A stretch of DNA of 64,000 nucleotides from JABDBE01 sp963832245 (GTDB taxonomy: Bacteria; Acidobacteriota; Terriglobia; Terriglobales; Acidobacteriaceae). Location: positions 558,001 to 622,000 of the forward strand of contig CAWHTG010000003.1 in the NCBI GenBank assembly GCA_963832245.1. The letters are read 5' to 3'. A program made the translations under genes and the position numbers. Shown one piece after another: positions 58,340-64,000 of this stretch (the first letter of the stretch is position 1; every line of letters begins with the position of its first letter). Under the pieces are notes generated by a model, which ran no database searches, was not told the DNA's origin, and saw only the letters and a program-made list of their open reading frames with translations.

Positions 58340-59533
58340 ATGCCCCTTGGCCTCTACATCTCCGTGCCGTTCTGCCGCACCAAGTGCAGCTATTGCAACT
58401 TTGCTTCGGATGTGTTCTCCCGCTCTATCTTTCAACGCTACGTGGAGCGGGTATGCGCAGACATTAAACGTGCCAACATGACTCTAGCACAGGAAGGCGG
58501 ACGCGTTGTGCGGCTTGTCGACTCCATCTACCTGGGAGGCGGAACTCCTACTGTACTTGATATTACGGAACTGCAGAAGCTGTTTGTCGCGATTTCGCAA
58601 AATTTTGAGATCCAGCCAGATGCAGAGATCACAGTAGAATGCGCTCCGGGCACGCTGACTCCCGCCGTGATTGAGGCTCTGCAGCGTTGTGGCGTGAATC
58701 GCGTAAGTCTGGGCGTGCAATCGTTTGTCGATCAGGAGGCGGCTTCGGTCGGACGTTTGCATGACCGGCAGAGGGTTCTAGATGACCTTGCCCGCCTGCG
58801 TGCCGCTGGGATTATCAACATCAACATCGACCTCATCGCTGGACTGCCGCATCAGACGGTGGATAGCTGGGCTTTTTCCGTGGAACAGGTGATTGCTAGC
58901 GAAGCGCCGCATGCCAGCGTTTACATGCTCGAAGTGGACGAGGATTCGCGTCTCGGCCGTGAAGTTATTGCTGGCGGCACAAGGTACCATGCTCACTTTG
59001 TGCCGGATGAAGATGCGACCGCGGATTTGTACTCGATGGCTTGCGAGCGACTCGAAGCCGCGGGAGTATGGCAGTATGAGATCTCCAATTTAGCACGCCC
59101 AGGATACGAGTCGCGGCACAATTTGAAATATTGGACGCGGCAGCCATACCTGGGATTTGGCGTGGATGCGCACTCGATGCTGCCTTTTGCGGAAGACCGA
59201 CTTGAAGCGGTGCGATTCTCCACGCCCGATTCGCTGGAAGTATACGTCGCCGAAGGTCCGCTGAATCGCACCGAGGTTTCGTCCGCTGCAGCGCTTGAGG
59301 AGACATTCTTCCTCGGTCTGCGGCTCACCCGCGGTGTTGACTTGCGTCAGGCTGCAGCGAAGTTTGGAGACGAGGCGATTGCAGGTTTTTCCGAGACTAT
59401 CGCCGATTGCGTGCGCATGGGACTGATGCAGCAAGAAGGAGATGCGATCCGTCTGACGCCGCGGGGCCGGCTTCTTTCCAACGAAGTGTTTGAGCGTTTC
59501 GTCTCGATTCAAACCGGCGAGGTTTCTGGTTAA
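58340..59533 (+). CDS. hemW: Radical SAM protein HemW
   Basis: 397 residues. Starts MPLGLYISVPFCRTKCSYCNF: cysteines 12, 16 and 19 form the C-x3-C-x2-C cluster motif, with the F-C-x-x-K-C-x-Y-C-x-F form of HemN/HemW proteins. Further on come L-G-G-G-T-P-T and G-V-N-R-V-S-L-G-V-Q-S-F, and a C-terminal HemN domain. HemW is a heme-binding protein thought to deliver heme; it was formerly annotated as anaerobic coproporphyrinogen oxidase, whose extra N-terminal part is absent. Divergent from the ketosynthase gene; the methyltransferase gene follows after about 50 bases. Confidence 0.92.
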   Translation: MPLGLYISVPFCRTKCSYCNFASDVFSRSIFQRYVERVCADIKRANMTLAQEGGRVVRLVDSIYLGGGTPTVLDITELQKLFVAISQNFEIQPDAEITVECAPGTLTPAVIEALQRCGVNRVSLGVQSFVDQEAASVGRLHDRQRVLDDLARLRAAGIININIDLIAGLPHQTVDSWAFSVEQVIASEAPHASVYMLEVDEDSRLGREVIAGGTRYHAHFVPDEDATADLYSMACERLEAAGVWQYEISNLARPGYESRHNLKYWTRQPYLGFGVDAHSMLPFAEDRLEAVRFSTPDSLEVYVAEGPLNRTEVSSAAALEETFFLGLRLTRGVDLRQAAAKFGDEAIAGFSETIADCVRMGLMQQEGDAIRLTPRGRLLSNEVFERFVSIQTGEVSG

Positions 59534-59581
59534 AGGAAGAGCAAGGACGGGGTGATAAATCCGTTTGGCGCAGGAGCGGCC

Positions 59582-60412
59582 ATGACCGATCTCAATCCTC
59601 AGGCCAAGCAGATGGCCCACGAGTCCATGGTCCGAGGTTTGGACGCGCAGGCTCGGGCAATTTGGCCGCAGGAACAGGAGTTGATTCGTCGCTACCAGAT
59701 TCCGGCCGAGGCCCGCATTCTCGATGCTGGATGCGGAACGGGCGAAGGATCTTCGCGGCTGGCAGAGCTTTTTCCGCGGTCGCGTGTGCTCGGCGTCGAC
59801 ATTATTGATCACCACCTGGAGTTAGCGAGGTCCCGCTACGCCAATCTTGCAACCCGGCTGAAATTCGAGCACCGCAGCATATTCGAGCTGGGATTTCCCG
59901 ACGATAGCTTTGACCTGACCGTGTGCCGCCACGTGACCCATTCCATTCCTCATCCGGACCGTGTGGTGGCTGAGTTGGCGCGGGTGACGCGACCCGGAGG
60001 ATATCTGCACCTGATTGCCGAAGATTACGGGATGCTGCACTTCCAGCGCGGGGCACTCGATCCGCGGGACTTCTGGCATGTGATTCTTCCGAGTTTTGAG
60101 TCGAAGACAGGGACGGACTTATTTATTGGACGAAATACATTCAGTATTCTCGCGACTATGAAACTCGACGCGATCACGGTGGACTACGTGGTCGTGGATA
60201 CGGTGCGGGTGCCGCGGGAAACGTTCGCGGCGATTTTGACCGCTTGGCGCGATGGCTATGCCGAGCCGATCGGAGAGCTGACGCCGGTTTCGCGCGAGTC
60301 CGCGGTGGCATACTTCGATCAGATGATTTCGAACATTCGCGACCCGCATGGATATGCGGTCTGGATGGTGCCGGTGATAAGCGCGCGAATACCGTTGGCT
60401 TCGTCAGGGTAG
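59582..60412 (+). CDS. Class I SAM-dependent methyltransferase
   Basis: 276 residues. Motif I I-L-D-A-G-C-G-T-G-E-G-S-S (about 50-62), acidic end of strand beta2 G-V-D-I-I-D, motif post-I F-D-L-T-V-C-R-H-V and V-T-R-P-G-G-Y-L-H-L. Substrate not predictable; the fold resembles UbiE/small-molecule methyltransferases. ATG at 59582 has CAGGAG at good distance; a GTG at 59552 with AAGGA is an alternative. Same strand and close after hemW, possibly cotranscribed. Confidence 0.87.
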   Translation: MTDLNPQAKQMAHESMVRGLDAQARAIWPQEQELIRRYQIPAEARILDAGCGTGEGSSRLAELFPRSRVLGVDIIDHHLELARSRYANLATRLKFEHRSIFELGFPDDSFDLTVCRHVTHSIPHPDRVVAELARVTRPGGYLHLIAEDYGMLHFQRGALDPRDFWHVILPSFESKTGTDLFIGRNTFSILATMKLDAITVDYVVVDTVRVPRETFAAILTAWRDGYAEPIGELTPVSRESAVAYFDQMISNIRDPHGYAVWMVPVISARIPLASSG

Positions 60413-60447
60413 CGAACAATCAAGGCAGTTTTTTGCGGAGAGGCGTC

Positions 60448-60492
60448 ATTCCGAAGCCCCGCGCCTTCACCAGCGGAGCGAGGAATCTGGCG
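60448..60492. repeat. REP-like repeat before the acyl-CoA dehydrogenase gene
   Basis: CGTCATTCCGAAGC...CAGCGGAGCGAGGAATCTGG resembles the element at about 32795-32827 (TCGTTCCGAGGAGCG...GAGGAATCTGG). The centre has only weak pairing. It belongs to the same broad class of intergenic repeats. Confidence 0.55.
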
Positions 60493-60636
60493 TGAACGAT
60501 TTCGAACTGAGTCACTGCCCTCACCCAAAGGTCACTTTCCCTCCTTTCGCCCACTATGCTCTAATCAAATGTTTCGAATCAGTCGCGCGAGAAGACTATC
60601 CCAGCGCGACCTGGCTGTGATTTGACCGGAGGAATC

Positions 60637-61779
60637 TTGGATTTTCTACTGAACGAAGAACAGCTGCAGCTGAAGAAGAGCATCCGCGAGTTTGCCGAGC
60701 GCGAGATCGCACCGAATGTCATGAAGTGGGACGAGGCCGGCGAGTTCCCCATGGCCACGATTAAGGATCTCGGCAAGCTGGGCCTGCTCGGCATAGTCTT
60801 CCCTACTGAGTACGGCGGGGCGGGGATGGGATACATCGAATACGTCACCGCGATCGAGGAACTTTCGCGCGTGGACGGTTCCGTGGGCATCATCGTCGCG
60901 GCTCATACCTCGCTGTGCTCGAACCACATCTTTCTCGCGGGCACTGAAGAGCAGAAAAAGAAATACGTCAGCAAGCTGGCCACCGGCGAGCACATCGGCG
61001 CATGGGGGCTCACGGAGCCCTCTTCGGGGTCAGATGCTGGCAGTGCGCGCATGACCGCGGTGCGCAAGGGAAACACCTGGGTGCTGAACGGCACCAAGAC
61101 TTTTTGTACCAATGGCCACTACGCCGACGTGCTAGTGGTGATTGCGGTGACTGATCGCGCTGCGCACACGCATGGGTTGTCGGCGTTCATCGTCGAAAAG
61201 GCTGCTAAAGGATTTCGCCCTGGGAAAAAAGAAAACAAGCTTGGGCTGCGGGCGAGCGATACGGCGGAGCTAATCTTCGAAGATTGTGTCATTCCTGCGG
61301 AAAACCTTCTGGGCATAGAGGGGGCCGGCTTTATCGACGCGATGCGGGTCCTGGATGGCGGACGCATTTCCATCGCCGCGCTTTCGCTCGGAATGGCGGA
61401 AGGAGCGTACGAGGCGGCGCTGAAGTATTCCAAGCAGCGCAAGCAGTTTGGCAAGGCGATCAGCGAATTTCAGGCGATCCAGTGGAAGCTGGCGGACATG
61501 GCTACGGAGATCGAAGCGGCCAAGCTGCTGACGTTCCGGGCGGCGTCTATGAAAGATGCGGGATCGAAGAGTACGCTGGAGTCGTCAATGGCGAAGCTGT
61601 ACGCCAGCGAAGTAGCCGTGCGTTGCGCCAACGAGGGCGTGCAGATTCATGGCGGCTACGGGTTCATCAAGGATTATCCGGCGGAGAAGTTTTATCGCGA
61701 CGTGAAGCTGTGCACCATTGGCGAGGGGACGAGTGAGGTGCAGCGGTTGGTGATTGCGCGGCAGTTGCTGAAAGATTGA
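60637..61779 (+). CDS. Acyl-CoA dehydrogenase
   Basis: About 380 residues, the family's length. N-terminus D-F-L-L-N-E-E-Q-L-Q-L-K-K-S-I-R-E-F-A; FAD/substrate region W-G-L-T-E-P-S-S-G-S-D-A-G-S; E-G-T-S-E-V-Q-R-L-V-I-A-R at the end. The catalytic glutamate is in I-H-G-G-Y-G-F-I-K-D-Y-P-A-E-K (Glu after the YPAE turn region of short-chain types). It oxidises acyl-CoA to enoyl-CoA with FAD and passes electrons to ETF. TTG at 60637 is chosen (GGAGG just upstream and a standard N-terminus); an earlier TTG at 60622 overlaps that site. Confidence 0.93.
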   Translation: MDFLLNEEQLQLKKSIREFAEREIAPNVMKWDEAGEFPMATIKDLGKLGLLGIVFPTEYGGAGMGYIEYVTAIEELSRVDGSVGIIVAAHTSLCSNHIFLAGTEEQKKKYVSKLATGEHIGAWGLTEPSSGSDAGSARMTAVRKGNTWVLNGTKTFCTNGHYADVLVVIAVTDRAAHTHGLSAFIVEKAAKGFRPGKKENKLGLRASDTAELIFEDCVIPAENLLGIEGAGFIDAMRVLDGGRISIAALSLGMAEGAYEAALKYSKQRKQFGKAISEFQAIQWKLADMATEIEAAKLLTFRAASMKDAGSKSTLESSMAKLYASEVAVRCANEGVQIHGGYGFIKDYPAEKFYRDVKLCTIGEGTSEVQRLVIARQLLKD

Positions 61780-61876
61780 GCCTCCGGGCGCCACGGATCA
61801 CCGCGGATCACCGCGGATGCCATTCTGTATGACGAGAAGAATCCCCGCACTCAGGACGACGATATTTGGAAGAACA

Positions 61877-61920
61877 GGCGTCTCGCCCGTTCCCCGCGAG
61901 ACTGAGACGGGCGAGACGCC
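61877..61920. repeat. Perfect 14-bp inverted repeat before meaB
   Basis: GGCGTCTCGCCCGT (61877-61890) pairs perfectly with ACGGGCGAGACGCC (61907-61920) around a 16-base loop, without a T tract. The core resembles the element at 13898-13993. It may separate transcription of the acyl-CoA dehydrogenase and meaB. Confidence 0.7.
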
Positions 61921-61977
61921 CGTCCTCCACACGCTTAAAATTTTCCAGCCCTCCCGGCTCTGCTTTACACTGGCAGT

Positions 61978-62931
61978 TTGAGCCTCGACTTCCAACCATT
62001 GATTAAACAGCTGCGCTCCGGCGATGCGCGGAGCTTGGCGCGGGCTATCAGCATGGTCGAGAACCGCTCGCCAGGCTGGGGAGAGCTGCTAAAGGCCTTG
62101 TTTCCGCAAACTGGGCATGCCCGAATTCTGGGCCTGACTGGGGCGCCCGGCGCGGGCAAGAGTACGCTGGTCGATCAACTGGCCAAGCACTATCGCAAAG
62201 AGAATCGTACTGTGGGAATCATCGCGGTTGATCCCACGAGTCCTTATAGCGGTGGGGCGATTCTGGGGGATCGCATTCGCATGCAGGATCATTTTTCTGA
62301 TCCTGGGATTTATATTCGTAGCATGGCGACGCGCGGATCGCTCGGTGGGCTGGCACGGACAACGGCCGATGTGACGACCGTGATGGATGCTTCCGGGCGC
62401 GACTTGATCATGATCGAAACCGTCGGAGTCGGGCAGGATGAAGTTGATATCGTGCGACTGGCCGACATCACGGTTGTGATTCTGGTGCCGGGGATGGGCG
62501 ACGATGTGCAGAGCATCAAGGCCGGCATTATGGAGATTGCCGACATTTTTGTGATCAACAAGAGCGACCGCGAAGGCGCTGAACGCGTGGAGCGCGAGAT
62601 TCGCGCTTTGCAATCACTGGCGGTCCGCAGTGATCATTGGACTCCGCCGATTGTGAAGACTGTGGCCAGCGACGGAACCGGCATCGGTGAGTTGGTCGCG
62701 GCCATCGCGGAATACGAAGCGTATCTGAAAAAAGAGAACTTGGTCCTGCAACACAACATCGAAAACTGGCAGGAGCGGCTGATCGAAATGCTGCGCGACG
62801 CGCTGCTGGAAAAAGCTCGCGAACAGATGGAAGATGGCAATGTCGCCCGCTATGCCGCGGAGGTTGCTGAGCACAAGCGCGATCCTTATACACTGGTGGA
62901 AGAAATTGTGGGGAGCCTGGGGCGCCGCTAG
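61978..62931 (+). CDS. meaB: Methylmalonyl-CoA mutase-associated GTPase MeaB
   Basis: 317 residues of the ArgK/MeaB G3E family. Walker A G-A-P-G-A-G-K-S-T-L (about 56-65), V-D-P-T-S-P-Y-S-G-G-A-I-L-G-D-R-I-R-M, the switch G-V-G-Q-D-E-V and N-K-S-D. MeaB protects and loads cobalamin in methylmalonyl-CoA mutase. The mutase itself is not in the window, but the epimerase gene lies 300 bases downstream. TTG start at 61978, without a clear ribosome binding site. Likely one transcription unit with the next two or three genes. Confidence 0.94.
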   Translation: MSLDFQPLIKQLRSGDARSLARAISMVENRSPGWGELLKALFPQTGHARILGLTGAPGAGKSTLVDQLAKHYRKENRTVGIIAVDPTSPYSGGAILGDRIRMQDHFSDPGIYIRSMATRGSLGGLARTTADVTTVMDASGRDLIMIETVGVGQDEVDIVRLADITVVILVPGMGDDVQSIKAGIMEIADIFVINKSDREGAERVEREIRALQSLAVRSDHWTPPIVKTVASDGTGIGELVAAIAEYEAYLKKENLVLQHNIENWQERLIEMLRDALLEKAREQMEDGNVARYAAEVAEHKRDPYTLVEEIVGSLGRR

Positions 62932-62941
62932 AAGAATTGTT

Positions 62942-63253
62942 ATGGACGTGACCGAAAAGATCCTGCTCGGGCTCCTGTTGCTCGCTTTTGCGGCCTTTCC
63001 AATCGCCGTGTTCCTCTACTTGCGCACTGCGTATCGGAAAGGTGGGTGGACCGACGTGAAGGGGGCGGCTATGATCGCGGGCGTCTCACTTCTGATCTGG
63101 GTGGGAGTGAGCCTGTGGCCGGAATTCGAGATTCGACATATTCTGCACGCTATCCAGCACCCGTTCGCACCTGGCAGTATCGTTTTCCTCGTTCTGATGG
63201 GGCTGGCGCATTGCGCTTTGAAAGCGCGGATCGAGAACCATGATATCCATTGA
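62942..63253 (+). CDS. Small membrane protein between meaB and the epimerase gene
   Basis: 103 residues with three hydrophobic segments (about 6-28, 40-60, 77-95). No named family. The ATG at 62942 stands 11 bases after the meaB stop, and the 3' end overlaps the epimerase gene by 14 bases, so it belongs to the same operon. The longer frame back to 62834 would overlap meaB and is rejected. Role in the methylmalonyl-CoA step is not evident. Confidence 0.7.
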   Translation: MDVTEKILLGLLLLAFAAFPIAVFLYLRTAYRKGGWTDVKGAAMIAGVSLLIWVGVSLWPEFEIRHILHAIQHPFAPGSIVFLVLMGLAHCALKARIENHDIH

Positions 63254-63638
63254 TCATTTAGGCATCGCAGTCAAGTCGCTGACGGCGGCGAAGGCAATCT
63301 ACGAGAAGCTGGGGCTCGCCGCGTCCGAGGAAGAGGTGGTCGAAAGCGAGCAGGTGCGGGTGGCGATGTTGCGAGTCGGAGAAAGTCGCCTGGAACTGCT
63401 GGAGGCGACGTCAGAAAACTCGGCGATTGCTAGATTCATCGCGAAACGTGGCGAGGGCCTGCATCACGTTTGCCTGCGAGTGTCCGACTTGACTGCGGTG
63501 GTAGAACGCCTCAAGAACGACGGCGTCAGACTGGTTTCGAACGAAATCAAGATTGGCGCCGGAGGTCATCGATACGTGTTTGTGCATCCTGCGAGCAGCG
63601 GAGGAGTGCTGCTCGAGTTGGTGGACGCCGGGCACTGA
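63240..63638 (+). CDS. mce: Methylmalonyl-CoA epimerase
   Basis: 132 residues of the VOC fold. It opens I-S-I-D-H-L-G-I-A-V-K-S-L, with the metal-ligand His at 6. The middle has S-R-L-E-L-L-E-A-T-S-E-N-S-A-I-A-R-F-I-A-K-R-G-E-G-L-H-H-V-C (His and Glu ligands), and it ends G-G-V-L-L-E-L-V. It interconverts (S)- and (R)-methylmalonyl-CoA for the B12-dependent mutase, in line with meaB upstream. Confidence 0.93.
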   Translation: MISIDHLGIAVKSLTAAKAIYEKLGLAASEEEVVESEQVRVAMLRVGESRLELLEATSENSAIARFIAKRGEGLHHVCLRVSDLTAVVERLKNDGVRLVSNEIKIGAGGHRYVFVHPASSGGVLLELVDAGH

Positions 63639-63675
63639 TCAAGCTGCCAACAGCGTTCTCCGCGATGTTTAATTC

Positions 63676-64000
63676 ATGCTTCTCCTGGCTGTGGACACTT
63701 CGGGCAAACACGGTAGCATCGCACTCGCGCGTTGCGGGCCGGGTGATGGCTGCGAGATCATCGAGGCCGTCCCGCTCTTGGGAGGGACATTCTCCGCGGA
63801 ACTCGTTCCGCAGATTGCGGCTTTGGTCGATAAACACGGATTCAGCAAAGCGGAAATCGGGGCCTTTGCCGTAGTTTCCGGGCCGGGGTCTTTTACCGGG
63901 CTGCGTATCGGCTTGGCCGTCATCAAGGCTCTCGCCGAGGTGCTGGCGAAACCGATTGCTGCCGTTTCGTTGCTGGATGCTCTGGCTGCTGCCTGTCCCA
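63676..64000 (+). CDS. tsaB: tRNA t6A biosynthesis protein TsaB (partial)
   Basis: The ATG at 63676 opens a frame to the window edge (108 codons). It begins M-L-L-L-A-V-D-T-S-G-K-H-G-S-I-A-L-A and contains F-S-A-E-L-V-P-Q-I and S-G-P-G-S-F-T-G-L-R-I-G-L, the TsaB signature. TsaB scaffolds TsaD in making threonylcarbamoyl adenosine on tRNA. The C-terminal part is outside the window. Confidence 0.93.
   Translation, partial: MLLLAVDTSGKHGSIALARCGPGDGCEIIEAVPLLGGTFSAELVPQIAALVDKHGFSKAEIGAFAVVSGPGSFTGLRIGLAVIKALAEVLAKPIAAVSLLDALAAACP

Overview
The window looks like chromosome of a Gram-negative member of the Acidobacteriota, probably of the Koribacter/Sulfotelmatobacter type. This is inferred from gene content: a secreted protein with the acidobacterial VWFA-related domain, a HAF-repeat exported protein, YpdA, LpxB (so an outer membrane with lipid A), a type IV pilus operon, and very many dispersed hairpin repeats between genes. 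No 16S gene or other decisive marker is present. The DNA is moderately GC rich and gene dense. No tRNA, rRNA, CRISPR array, prophage or insertion sequence was seen.

Layout. 0-7.2 kb: an XRE regulator overlapping a membrane protein gene, a HAF-repeat secreted protein, a dipeptide/oligopeptide ABC permease pair (dppC, dppB) separated by a VOC protein and a GIY-YIG nuclease bordered by hairpin repeats, a DinB-like protein and a CNNM/CorC protein. 7.5-12.5 kb: an export block of HlyD/MacA adaptor, two FtsX/MacB-like permeases and a DUF4097 protein. 12.8-14.4 kb: SAM hydrolase-like protein, a small conserved protein and a TPR protein. 14.5-21.9 kb: minus-strand pilB-pilT-pilC-pilS-pilR. 22.4-26.0 kb: ntrY-ntrX, with an unusual NtrX. 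26.0-30.7 kb: RsbW-like ATPase and the phoH-ybeY-corC-era block. 31-36.4 kb: rpsT, a hydroxyacyl-CoA dehydrogenase, a DUF2911/TPR protein, a YefM-YoeB toxin-antitoxin pair and a MidA-type methyltransferase. 36.5-46.1 kb: EamA transporter, secreted coiled-coil protein, fumC, a frameshifted FRG-domain gene coupled to a HigA-like regulator, ypdA, cyaY, an S9 peptidase and fabH. 46.2-56.6 kb: an M1-fold protein without catalytic residues, lpxB, a broken zeta-toxin-like gene, a GGDEF/EAL protein, a VWA protein and an MsbA-like ABC exporter. 57-64 kb: ketosynthase, hemW-like gene, methyltransferase, acyl-CoA dehydrogenase, meaB, methylmalonyl-CoA epimerase and the start of tsaB.

How it works together. 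The pilus motor genes sit with their own two-component pair and next to a second one (NtrYX). phoH-ybeY-corC-era is a conserved RNA and ribosome maturation block. The last 4 kb joins acyl-CoA oxidation with methylmalonyl-CoA handling. Several modules look like accessory or decaying defence/addiction cassettes: YefM-YoeB (intact), FRG-HigA (FRG reading frame broken) and a zeta-like gene with two stop codons.

The most striking non-gene signal is a set of REP-like elements whose outer arms are conserved while the central stem-loop differs from copy to copy yet stays self-complementary. Three copies surround the GIY-YIG gene, and related hairpin elements appear to have entered three coding sequences (midA-like, lpxB, ABC exporter) without breaking the frame.
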